Positions 21,901 through 31,741 of a stretch of 43,809 bases of DNA are shown here, one piece after another. The position numbers and the translations under genes are program-made. Where the stretch lies: assembly GCA_001931905.2 (NCBI GenBank), contig MSJI02000464.1:1-43809 (forward strand). The letters run 5' to 3'. Position 1 is the stretch's first letter. Each line of letters begins with the position of its first letter. Origin of the DNA: Cladosporium sp. IMV 00045 (lineage: Eukaryota > Ascomycota > Dothideomycetes > Cladosporiales > Cladosporiaceae). Below the pieces are notes generated by a model. It worked only from the letters and a program-made list of their open reading frames with translations, was not told the origin of the DNA and made no database searches.

Positions 21901-23789
21901 GGATGGAGAACCCATTTGAGGAAACGTGTATGCCGGAGTACACACGAGTTGGAGATGCCGATATACCACTTGCCGCAGTGTTCGAATGTCGGGTACAAGA
22001 CTTCACACTCGACGTGTTTTCGCCATATACCTCCTCTGTCGTGGGCATCGTACGACTCAGCCTGGAGCCATCATCAGCAGAGGCACCGAGCTCTACCCTC
22101 AAATTCAACGTGATCATGCACGAGATGGCAGGCTTCACGGAACTGGAGGGCACCAGCGTGCACGCGCAATTGTTCATCCCCGGAGTGTCAGAAGAAGGGG
22201 GCGCCACAACAACATCTCTAATCAGTGACTTTGGCGACAGCCCTGTACGCTTTGAAAGTGTACATTCGATGAGCCTGCCTCTTTCGGCACCCCGAGAATC
22301 TAGCCTTCGGGTCAGCATCTTCGCCAAAGTAACAACAATGCACTTGGACAAGTTGCTGAGTTGGGACGACATGCGAGACGCTTCTGCAAAGCCACGGCTG
22401 CAGCGAAACCATTCGCGACTTCCGGAGAGTGAGTACTATTCTGAAGAACGCCATGATGTTTTCTCGAGGGTACAGGTGCTCGAAATTGGCGAGGACGGCT
22501 CCTATCAGCCGGTAGAGGTCGTCCAGAACAACACACTTGACAATGGAGCATACCAGTTGCACCAGGGGTTGCAACGGCGCGTGGTGCTTCACCTCACCCA
22601 CAGCTCCGGAGACACATTGCCGTGGGAGCAGATCAAAGAGTTCCGCGCAGGACAGGTGCATCTCTTGGACAAGTCAGGCACGGTTTCTGATCTGGACAGT
22701 GGTCAAGCCGACGTAATCCTGCCGCTCGTCTCCCCGCCTATGATTCGCAACAATGACGATGGCACTACCCATGTTAAGATGGTGGGCCAGTGGGACTCGA
22801 GCGCGCACAATTCACTCCTGCTCGACCGGCCTACGGTAGAGAATTACCGCGTGCAATTGTCGTTGAAATGGCAGGTTCTATCACCTCGCACCATTCATCC
22901 AATGAAGTTCAGTCTCGATGTTGCAGTTCAGACAAGACCAAGAACATGGTTCCGACAGAACTCTCTCCTGGCTCAATTGTGGCAGAATACTCGCGTCGTG
23001 CATTCCTGCACTGCCAATTATTCTATCACGCTGAAACCTACTGCTGCCAAGCGAGCCGGCGACCTGTGGCGAATGGACACCACTGGCGAGTACATCTCTG
23101 GAGAAGAAATGCTGAGCGGCTGGGCGCCTCGGGGCATTTCATTGATTCGTGACTTCATCAATCTGCGACGACGGCAACGCAGGATCGCCGAGATCGAAGC
23201 ATCACGTGGTCTTCTCAGCCCAGGATCACTGTCGCCTCCTGCTCGACCCATTTCGATGGAGGAGGAGGAGGAGCCCAACGAGAAGCAGAAAGCGCTCGTT
23301 CAGAAATTCCTGGACGTCTGGCGCACAGAGTCGCCCAAGAGCGACGCCCTGCTCCTCCGCTCGAACACCGCCTCACCAGAGCCCAGCCACGCGCACGACG
23401 AAAGCCACTCGGACCACGCACCGCCTCCACCTCTCGCCGCGCAAGTCGAACACCACCCGAAAACCGTCACGGTCCTGAAATCAGGCTGGTTGCTCTCCCC
23501 AGACCACACAGGCACGCGCTGGGTGAAGCGCTTCTGCGAACTGCGCCGTCCGTACCTGCACCTCTACAGCTCCGACGGCGACGAAGTGGCCGCGCTGAAC
23601 TTGACTAACTCGCGCATCGACGCCGAACCCCAGGTGGCGAAACTTCTGCAGCGGGATAATATGCGCATGGAAGTTTGGGCTGTGTACGCGACTAACAAGG
23701 CGTGGCTGTTCGCGGCGAGGAATGATCGCGAGAGGGGAGAGTGGATTTGGGCGGTGGATAGGAGTTACGTGCTTGGAAATGGCGATTAG
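18918..23789 (+). CDS. uncA: Kinesin-3 motor, UncA/KIF1A type
   Basis: A single intron-free frame encodes 1,623 residues, close to what I recall for Aspergillus UncA. The plus-end-directed motor at about 10-365 has the P-loop GQTGSGKS (111-118), switch I NETSSRSH (224-231) and switch II DLAGSE (261-266). A neck and short coiled coil follow (NARMIRELKEEL). An FHA domain spans about 500-615, with a low-complexity Glu/Gly/Asn insert near 520-535. Coiled coil at about 790-860 precedes the KIF1-type and DUF3694-like central region. A PH domain at about 1519-1615 (LKSGWLLSPDHTG, ending in a WIWAVDRSY helix) binds membrane phosphoinositides. The family carries endosomes and other vesicles along microtubules in hyphae. 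The start at 18918 is 10 residues before the first motor strand (NIKVVVRVRPF), which fits the family. Confidence 0.96.
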   Translation: MSPVSGGGGGNIKVVVRVRPFNSREHARNAKCIVSMKGTQTVLTAPPQDAKNKAIKGAGEGPKTFAYDKSYWSFDKKDKNYAGQENLFGDLGQPLLDNAFQGYNNCIFAYGQTGSGKSYSMMGYGEEEGVIPRICRDMFDRIDKIQNDKLMQCTVEVSYLEIYNERVRDLLNPSTKGNLKVREHPSTGPYVEDLAKLVVRSFMEIEHLMDEGNKARTVAATNMNETSSRSHAVFTLTLTQKRHDAETNMDTEKVAKISLVDLAGSERATSTGATGARLKEGAEINRSLSTLGRVIAALADASTGKIKGKGSQVPYRDSILTWLLKDSLGGNSLTAMIAAISPADINFEETLSTLRYADSAKRIKNNAVVNEDPNARMIRELKEELAQLRSKLTTGGAIAGEQYSADTPPEQQMVSITAQDGTVKKVSKAEITEQLAQSEKLYEDLNQTWEEKLTKTESIHKEREAALEELGISIEKGFVGMSTPKKMPHLVNLSDDPLLAECLVYNLKPGTTTVGNHESNPAPAEGSEGNEGNENGEASSTVDIRLNGSKILHDHCTFENVDGVVTVVPKDGAAIMVNGLRIESPQRLRSGYRVILGDFHIFRFNHPQEAREERAEQGSLLKYSVTAEQLDSPTPQNGHVRSASTFSRALSEIDGESFPGRDSPIPFRSQGRDTDWNFARREAVTALIGPDQKISNLTDDELDVLFEDLQRVRAVRKGKPLDASGGDEDTDSVSSHQLPLREKYLSNGTLDNFSLDTALTAPSTPQNVEDDGQFKQAREDMQEQINKRKEETGQKITSSEAGSSDVTEFRAEKAKMEEELRQAKEQMQKQLAEQKAEFARQLADAKAPPKRRLRSDGKPIFTERDVYLAKYVLEHWRRHRYIAMAASALRNASTLKEAQVMSQQMERSVVFQFVVVDLGYTFGSSYDLVLNGVSAEEGNDPELEDALKPCLGVRVIDFKNSVVHLWSIEKLHARVRVMRQMCQYLDRPEYMQHFRMENPFEETCMPEYTRVGDADIPLAAVFECRVQDFTLDVFSPYTSSVVGIVRLSLEPSSAEAPSSTLKFNVIMHEMAGFTELEGTSVHAQLFIPGVSEEGGATTTSLISDFGDSPVRFESVHSMSLPLSAPRESSLRVSIFAKVTTMHLDKLLSWDDMRDASAKPRLQRNHSRLPESEYYSEERHDVFSRVQVLEIGEDGSYQPVEVVQNNTLDNGAYQLHQGLQRRVVLHLTHSSGDTLPWEQIKEFRAGQVHLLDKSGTVSDLDSGQADVILPLVSPPMIRNNDDGTTHVKMVGQWDSSAHNSLLLDRPTVENYRVQLSLKWQVLSPRTIHPMKFSLDVAVQTRPRTWFRQNSLLAQLWQNTRVVHSCTANYSITLKPTAAKRAGDLWRMDTTGEYISGEEMLSGWAPRGISLIRDFINLRRRQRRIAEIEASRGLLSPGSLSPPARPISMEEEEEPNEKQKALVQKFLDVWRTESPKSDALLLRSNTASPEPSHAHDESHSDHAPPPPLAAQVEHHPKTVTVLKSGWLLSPDHTGTRWVKRFCELRRPYLHLYSSDGDEVAALNLTNSRIDAEPQVAKLLQRDNMRMEVWAVYATNKAWLFAARNDRERGEWIWAVDRSYVLGNGD

Positions 23790-25440
23790 TCGTGGTTGGA
23801 TATTGTGGTTTGAAAGGGGTGGGTGGTTTCGATTCTTCCTTTCACGTTTATTATTCTCTTCTAGTTCTTATTTAGTGAATGGCGCGATCGCATTGGTTGA
23901 TACCCAGATCGAAAACTTCTTTTCTTATCATTTTTGGTTAACTTTTTGTTGTATGTATTGAGAGCGGAATGGAAGATGTGGAATTTTGTGGTATACTATC
24001 ACTGTCGTGTGGCTCTTTGCCACTTGCATCGACTTATCAATCCATCATGGACAATTTGGATACACCCACTTGACGTGCTCCCGTCATAATTGATAGCAGC
24101 TTTCCAGCATACAAAGGCGGAACCATACGGGTTTGCGTCTACACGGCCGGTAACCATCACCTATCTTTCCCATAGCCAACGCGCCCCATCGCCTCTTTCA
24201 CCGCTCTCATCAGTCAGCAGCGGACACAACTGATTGTCAAAGATTGTCTCTCTCTCTCTTCTTCCCCTCCCCCTAATCCATCCCACGCAGGCAATCGCCA
24301 GCCCTATCAAACCCAAGTCGGTGTGCAGGTCTTTGGCTCATATGGATCACACGTGCAGCCAAGCCAGCAGCAACAACGTTCAGTTCCACTCCGTTCCGTT
24401 CAGTCCACAGTAGTAGTCTTGCAATCTTCCACTCCAAATCCGTGGCTGGAGGCCAGGAAAAGCCAACGCATGAAACCGGCCCATGTTCTGAGACACCATG
24501 ACGATATCCGGCCGGCGGGAGCAGTGAATTGCATCAGGCCGTCGTAAATCCACCACGTTTCTTACTTGACCGTTGATTTCTGGCAAGAACTTTCATGCTG
24601 CTGGCCTTCACGCACGCTAGCTTGCGACATTGTACCATGGTTTCCACGTGAGACCTTCTTTGGGCGCTGAGCGAGACAACGCGTGTTGGGTCTCAGAGGG
24701 AGACGAAAATGTCACGGAAAGGGCTGCTCGTCTTTGTTCATGATGATATTTATTTAATGATGGGTGGTCGATGGAGTGAGGGTCTGGTATGGTTACACAA
24801 CATGGAAGTACACAGCGGGTCGGCTGCGGGAAGGATTCATTACGGGAAGAAAAGTCGTTCACGGCAATTCAGGCACAGAGCAAAGAGGCATTTTCCTGAA
24901 AGAAAGACTCCGATCTACAGAACATATAGCGGTGAAAAGTACGGAGAGAAGAAAATCACTACCGTGAGAGCATTAACGACGAGCGCATTAAGGCGACCCA
25001 GTCTCAGCAGAGCCGCAGGCACTCGCCCACGCCAGAGCCGCCCGCTACCTCTCTTTGATGAAGTCCACTAGTACACGGTACGGTACGTAGAAGGTACCTA
25101 CCTTGCCATTTTCTCTCATGTTCTCTCATTCATCAAATACACGTGTCCGGGCGGGCCTTTCCTTCGCGAATCCTTTCATGCACTGTGACGGGTCCCGCGT
25201 GTGGCGCGATGTGATGGGGCTTGGGCTTTGCTGTACCGTAAGCATTGACTTGAGGTGTGCGGTATTTTATCTCCAAGCATCCATCTCACCGAAGGAGGGT
25301 GAGTGCGTGATTTCCCATAGCCGGTGAAGAGAGAAGGGAAAGACGTGATAGCCGCGGCCGCGGGTGCGGCAGGTGGTTGGTCAGGTTACGCGGATGACCA
25401 AATGAGCAGAGGCGCGCACACGGAATCATGGGCGCGACGG

Positions 25441-25472
<32 letters not shown>

Positions 25473-27859
25473 GTGATGATGGTGGTGGTGATGCCGGATT
25501 GGTTGGGCACACACGCAAGAAATCAATGCGCAACACCCTCCCCCCAATGCTGCGGTACACAGACGTGAAACAGGTGCTGGGGGTGTACAGACAGGTCCGG
25601 CAACCTGGGATCGTGCTGGCGCTGTGCTTCTTTGGAGATTGATTGAGGGAGGGACACGGCATGTTGTTGTCGTGCAAAGAGGCCTGTCGCGAACTGCTGC
25701 TTGTCGATCGACTACTGCATACTGATGAATACTACTGACTGAAGGTTTGCGGCACGGCTTCTTGGGTTTATCTTTGAACGGAAGTTCATCCGCGTCCCGT
25801 TCATGTGGGACTTCTTTGGTGGATGAGAGAAGATAGGATAACCTCCGCGCGTGTGTCTATGTGGGCATGTCACGCGTGTCTCCACGACTGGGGGCCGTAA
25901 GTGGGTTTGTATGTGGATGAGGGTGTGGGCTGTGGGTGTTTTGGATCTTCGGACAAGGGCAGAGAGCAGCAAGAGCAGGCAGCAAGACGTGCACTTGCCA
26001 CCGAACCGAGTGTTGCGCATGATTGTGTATGGGGAAGATGGAGAATTGATCTACGCCCCTCGGTCTTGTCGTGCTTGTCTGCCCTTCATCCCCACAAGAG
26101 GGGGAAAGGGCATCGAGTGCATGGGACTTCTGCGGTGGTCCACTCATCTTCTCGCTCTCTCGTCTGAGTCGTCTCGTCTCGTTCGGCCGCAAGGAGCGTC
26201 GACGGACAGGGAAGGCTGACCGACGGGGGGCTAGAACCGGGTCCAATTAATTCATGCCCATCTTCCAAATCGCAGCTCCCACAGCCTTTTCGATAGGCTT
26301 TGGAAAACAAGGGACCGCCGCTCTTTGCCTTGTCTTCGTCGTCGTGTTGGCTAGTTTGGCCCTCGGCAGCGTGACACCGTTCCATCAGCGCGTGTCTCAG
26401 AGTCAAGCGCCAAGGGTGTGATGATCTTCACCAGCGAGACAAGAAAACCCCCCTCGCACATGAGCAAGACAATCACCGCGATGTCGCCGAACGCCATCCT
26501 TCCGCAGCGAAGCCAGGAAAAACCGACCATCCCACCACCGATATTAATCAGGCGAGCGAACACGAATTCACTTGGGGCAGGCCCAAACGCGCCCGCGCAC
26601 TTACTTTCCTATTACCACTCGTTTGCTGCGCCGGCTGCCGCCACATATCTTACCACCATATCTCCTCACCACATGCTTGACCACACGTATCGGGTATTGC
26701 TCGCTCGCCTCGCATGCCGAGTGATGAACCTCACGTGTCCGCCTTGATCGGCGAATCGGTTCACTGCCAGCCCATAGCTCGCTTATGTATGCTGTCTGTT
26801 TATCTGCCCTGTCTGCCTGTCCATCTGTCAGATTGCGAACCTAAGCAAGATCGCTGGCGCCCACTCGACAGCGGCTAAGTCCCTCGGTCGACGAGTGGCC
26901 GGCTGCTGCTTTTGCATGCGCTTGCCCGTTCGGGATCATGCGGGCTGGCTGGGCGAGGGTGCAGTGCATGGTCATGGATCATGGATGAATCACGAGAGTG
27001 GACGGGAGAATGCAGTGCAGTCGCAGCGCTGTGCAGTACGGTCGCAGTGCGGTATGGCCAGAGAGAGATGACAGGCAGGGCATGAGAAGACGAGAGCGGA
27101 TAGCAGATGCGGCCAGTAACAACGTGGGTGGATATGTCCCATCCTACAGCGCTGCTAGTAGTGGTTTAGTGAGATACCTTACTCTACATCCGACAAGGCT
27201 CTCCCATCCGAGCCTTGGGATGGTGGACTGGATTTGCGTGTTGTGCCTTGAAGGATTCAAGTGGAGCGCAGTTTTTACAGATCTGCACACGTGAGTTTTG
27301 AAGCTAGACCTAGTGCCCGGCGATCAATTGAGTCCGGTTCTGGCGGACTGCCGTGTCGAAGATGGCCGTGGATGGTGTCGCCATGTCGCCTTGACCACCG
27401 ACGAACCAATTGCCCGTCGTCGCTCGTGTTCGTGAGTGCGGGCGAAGCCAGCGAGCCCTACCTATTTCGCTGCTGGTCATCTTCGCTTGTCCGTCGCTTG
27501 CTTGCTCAGACTTCGAGACTTGTCCCTACGATTACCATACCTGGTTTCTGTACCGACCGAGTCCTGCCTGACCAGCAACTGCTGCTTCTGTGATTCTCCG
27601 CCGCTCCACCGCCGCGCCATCTCCGCCGCCCCCGACGCCGCCGCCTCTCTCTGCCTTACTCGACTCGTCATCCTCTCTTTCTATTCCCATCCCCCTCACT
27701 AACCAACTCACCATTCCTTCTCTCCCTCTCCCACTCTCACACACTACTTTCTCGCCCCACCAGGATCCGAGCCCTGCCGCGTCCCCCAGGCTTTGCCGGC
27801 TCGCACGGTGGCACAATCGGCGAGACGCAAGGCACAAGCACTACTCACACAGCTGCATG
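23790..27859. other. Gene-poor region, about 4 kb
   Basis: No supported coding gene on either strand. Open frames are short and low-complexity. Contents include the 3' UTR of the kinesin gene, a TC run at 24247-24260, a TGA microsatellite at 25441-25492, and short local duplications such as the GCAGTCGCAG-like pairs around 27010-27060. The last ATG before the bHLH leader is at 27857. It could hold a distal promoter or a non-coding transcript. Neither can be shown here. Confidence 0.4.
25441..25492 (+). repeat. TGA trinucleotide microsatellite
   Basis: Ten pure TGA units, followed by interrupted TGG/TGA units to about 25492. It lies outside any supported gene and is probably length-variable between isolates. 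Confidence 0.85.
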
Positions 27860-27935
27860 ACACGAGTCTACCACCCAGCACCAGAGCACCAGCCCATTAT
27901 TGCCTGAGCCTGCTCTGCCTCCGCTGTCGCTTTCC

Positions 27936-27967
27936 CACCATCACCATCTACCACCATCACCATCTAC
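27936..27967 (+). repeat. Perfect 16-nt tandem duplication
   Basis: CACCATCACCATCTAC occurs twice back to back (27936-27951 and 27952-27967), followed by a CAC run. It is a simple-sequence expansion inside the leader of the bHLH gene. Confidence 0.85.
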
Positions 27968-28624
27968 CACCACCACCACCAACCACCAACTCACAGCACC
28001 ACTTCGTTGCCGTTGATTCGGTTGCGCGTGCAGTCCTCTTCGCGCACTGCAGCCCATCACCACACGCACCCTCGCAGTCATCCTCGTCTTCCTTCTCCGT
28101 CGGCCTGCATCGCTGCCCTCCGCCACCCAAGCGACGAGCGTTGCTACTGCTGCTCTCCCGTCGTCGCTCCCTGGCTGCCGTTTCGAATCCTGCTGCGCTT
28201 CGGCTTCACACACGCATTGCGCGTGGCACTCCGGCTAGCTCCTCAGTAGTCGCTTCCTACCACTCATCCTTCAATTCTCTTCGGCCACGCGAAAAAAAAA
28301 ATCTTGGCCTTTGCCAGAGCTGCAGTCTGGCCCCGTGCGCCAGAAACCCTCCATTGACCAAACACCTCTCGGCCATTGCTTGCCCTTCTTCGCCTTTACG
28401 CTTACCGTCGCCTTTCTGCCTGCTCGCGAGCGGGCTAGCCCCACGCTTTTCTTGCGCAAAACGTTCTGCAGCCCATTCCACTTTCAGACGCAGCGCTGCG
28501 ATTCGTCTCACCAAGCTCCTCTGTACTCACCTCGTCGCCGCCCACCTCTCCTCGTGCGCCTAGTCGCCAGCCCGTGTCGCAGGCTCCTCGCCGTGCCCTG
28601 TCCTCCATTCTTCTTTTCCCAACA

Positions 28625-28720
28625 GTACGTTTATTCTCCGAATCGTGAGGCTGCACCCGTGTAGGACCCCGCACCACGCTGCGCTGCGTTGCCCAACCGT
28701 GCCAACCTAACGCCATACAG
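28625..28720 (+). other. Possible 5' UTR intron of the bHLH gene
   Basis: GTACGT donor at 28625, branch CCTAACG at about 28706-28712 and acceptor ATACAG ending at 28720, 96 nt in all. All three signals match the other introns in the window. It changes no coding sequence, so only transcript data can confirm it. Confidence 0.35.
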
Positions 28721-28935
28721 ACTTCGCATCTACCACACGGCTCGTCCGGTTCCTGAGCCCGCCGGCGACGGTGCGTCTGCGAACCTTTCTACCTCTTCGC
28801 ATACCGTCACTCCCGCCCTGGTCGCTCGCTCTGTCTTCCTAGGATCTTCTTCCACGTCGCCAATACCGGCCTTCTACTGTCGATCCAATCTTCTCGACAT
28901 CCTTCTCATCTTTCAAACTACCACTTCACGGCGCC

Positions 28936-30771
28936 ATGGCCTCGCCGACTTCTACTTCGCAGCAGCAGGGCCTGCCCTCCATCTCTAGCCTCACCAATGG
29001 ACTGCCGCCATCAACTTCAGCCCAGCAGCATCAATCGCACGGCGACCATTCGCAAGGCGAGCACCTTCGCGACTCTGGTACGTGGCCGCAACCCCACAGC
29101 AAGCGTGAGTGTTTCTTGCTGTTTTTTCCCCCCTGCCTCAACAGCCTGGATATCAGTCGTCAATCGTCGACTTCTATGGCGTGTCCCTTCGTGCCGCATA
29201 ATTGCTGCCATGCGAGTCCAGTCATTGGTGTCGAGTCTCATCCATCAATGCCATTCCTCATGAAACTTGCAAGTTGAAGGGATTGTTCTAGACTTCGATG
29301 GTAGAAGCTGGCAATTCACTGGTTCATACGCAGTACCAGTATTTTTAGTGGCTACTTCTTGAATGCATACTGACTGACCTCCTCCCGCAGACAACTCCCT
29401 GAACAGCCAAGGACTTCACGTCCGCACACTTTTGAACCCGGACGATTCTCCGCCACGCAGCTCAGTGCCCAATACGCCTCAATCAGCACGAATCCCCCCA
29501 TCTGCGCAATCTGTAGGATCTCAGTTACCTTCGATCAACCAGGGATTCCAGGATCCTGCCCAGCGTGGCAGCGTCGATTATGCCATCGCTCAGGAATCTA
29601 GACGGAGCAGTGTCGACAGTCGTATGCACTCCAACTTCAACAACCTGTATATCAACAACCCCCATTCGCCCTACGAGAGCACAAACAACTCCCAGGTATC
29701 ATTGGCAGCAAGTTTACGACGCCCCAATGGAGGTGCTCCCATTTCGCCTCTCAGTGGACGGTCAAGTCTGAGGGGACAGCCACCAATGCGTGTGGCTCCT
29801 CCTATTATGCCTGTCGCCCGTGGTCCTGGAGCTCCCGATCCTACAGCGGCAAAACCCACTCAGGGTTATGCTTGGGCGTTTCCTGACGGTCCAATCCCTG
29901 AAGAGAGGAGAGGTTCTGATAGTGGCGAATCGAGCATCGGAGTGTCCCGAACGAACAGTATCGCCGCATCTTCCATCCGAAGCAGCATCTTTTCAGCCGA
30001 TTCACAAATGCCGCAGGGCCAAAGGCGATTGGATGACGGTATGTTTTTGAATGGCCCTAGCATGAGGCGTGCTGCTTACTGATGAACGCGCAGATCCGAC
30101 GACACATCACCACACCATGCAGCACCGAGCCATTCAGAATTTGCAAAACGAAGGTTCGCCGGCTGCTGGAATTGGTAATTACAGTCGCACTCCAGAACTT
30201 CGCGTCAGTCACAAGCTTGCCGAGCGGAAACGCAGAAGCGAAATGAAGGATCTCTTCGAGGACCTGAACAAGGCCGTTCCGACGGCCGGCGGCACAAAAG
30301 CGAGCAAGTGGGAAATTCTTTCCAAAGGTAAGGCATTCGTCAACGGGAGTATTGTGACTACATATGCACGCAGCAGCTGACATTTCGACAGCTATCGATT
30401 ACATACGCTTAACGCAGAGCAACGAGCTGGCACTTCAAGAGAGGATGCAACGACTGCAGCGCGAAGCCGAATATGCCCGCGAGGCTCACAAGGAGAACGA
30501 GATGCTCAAGACTGAGGTCCAGGTGATGCACCAGCATCTGCGCCGTCTTGACTCCAACGCTCCTCACGTATACGGCCACTTCACGCAGCAACTAAATCAG
30601 CAACAGCAACAAAGCATGCCAGCTCAGCCCAGTGGAAGTGTTTCACTGCCTCCTCTCAACCCAGGTGCACCTCAACACCCACAGGCACCATCAGGCTATG
30701 GCAATGGCGTACAGGCCCAACCCCAGCCAGGTGCAATGCAGGGAGTGGAGTACGGCGGCTACGGGCGATGA
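28936..30771 (+). CDS. bHLH transcription factor (Esc1-like)
   Basis: Four exons: 28936-29104, 29391-30038, 30094-30327 and 30392-30771, about 476 residues. The introns are 286, 55 and 64 nt. The basic helix-loop-helix begins at about 309 (RVSHKLAERKRRSEMKDLF). His312, Glu316 and Arg320 are the E-box contacts of the CACGTG-binding class. Helix 2 (KWEILSKAIDYIRL) is split by intron 3. A coiled-coil-like stretch (ERMQRLQREAEYAREAHKEN) extends helix 2 and may strengthen dimerisation. The rest is Ser/Pro/Gln-rich and probably disordered, with short Gln runs near the C-terminus. From memory the domain resembles fission yeast Esc1 and the GlcD-gamma-type regulators annotated in Aspergillus. Targets are unknown. 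Intron 1 has a second good donor 27 nt upstream (29078), which would drop nine residues in frame. Confidence 0.9.
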
Positions 30772-31741
30772 TCAGCTATTGCTCGAGTTTCCAAGCATGG
30801 GCATTTCGCCAAGTGCTATGAATATTCGACCACAGCTCGCCGAGCAATATCAGCTACGACACTTTTGCTATGACACTTGCCGCCATGACCATCCGTCGCT
30901 GATTGGACTGGACCGCCCCAACTTCTTGCGGCAACAAGATACGCAGCTGGCGCAGAACGTCTGGCTATCATTCTTTGCTCTTCTTTTTACACGGATACCA
31001 CCTGTCTTGAGGCTCAGACTCAAGACATCGCCCTAATCCCGAATTTCATCTTTCGTCCACTACGACCTGCAGGCTCTCGAAATCCTACTTCAGAGGACTT
31101 GAGAACACCTCTCGGTGTATCAGCACTCGTCGGGGCCTGTTCACAAAATTCCCGCTCTCCACACCTTGCTATCAGACAAAGGCGCCACATGATGTGGAAC
31201 GAACCCTTTCATCACCCTCATCAGAGAGGCAGAAGACTTTTGACGCGATACAATATATTTACTTCCATTTGCTGGCCATTACCCATGTATCTTATTAGAG
31301 AAAACGGTGGATGTGACGGATCAAAAGGATCGGATTACTTGACTGAGGAGAAAAAAGGGAGGCAGACGAATGTATGACTTCGCAATTCACTCATGGCTTT
31401 CTCGCGCTGCGTCTTCGGCGGCATGTCTAATATCAACAATATATCAATATTACATCACAGTTACAAACAACTCAGCCACTTGATTTCAATGAGCATCTTT
31501 CAGCTGTAGCCCATGATTGCCACTAGTTCAAACAAATGTTCCTTATCCTTTTCGTGAATGCTGCGCCCTTTCCAAGCCCCATCATGCCTGAGGCACTCCA
31601 TCCTCAACCTCGCTACACCTCAGCTACGGGCGCAAGGGCACATCAACATAGCCACGACCAACTCATGGCAACCTAAAAGCGGCCTTTGGAAGCTCCAGAG
31701 CTCCTCTCAGTAACCTACGATCAACCGTAAACCGAATTGAA
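30772..31741. other. Intergenic: 3' UTR of bHLH gene and NPP promoter
   Basis: 970 nt with no supported gene. An AT-rich patch (ATATATCAATATT) lies at about 31437-31455. Short frames here lack protein-like features. Confidence 0.45.

Larger units (their letters stand above)
27860..28935 (+). promoter_or_regulatory. Long ATG-free pyrimidine-rich leader of the bHLH gene
   Basis: 1,076 nt without a single plus-strand ATG, while its reverse complement has about 18 (CAT on the plus strand). The strand is C- and T-rich throughout. The preceding ATG at 27857 opens only a 16-codon frame. The asymmetry suggests selection against upstream starts in a scanned leader, so transcription may begin near or before 27.9 kb. 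Stops occur in all forward frames, so it is not an extra exon of the protein. Confidence 0.55.

Noticed and set aside
24247..24260. TC dinucleotide run
   Set aside because: Very short simple sequence common in fungal promoters, with nothing more to say about it.
25857..26246. 129-codon minus-strand frame in the gene-poor block
   Set aside because: His/Pro/Arg low-complexity, overlapped by an equally long plus frame, and no supporting features.
27793..28563. 256-codon plus-strand open frame in the bHLH leader
   Set aside because: It has no ATG until after most of the frame, is His/Pro/Ser low-complexity, and lies in the ATG-free leader.
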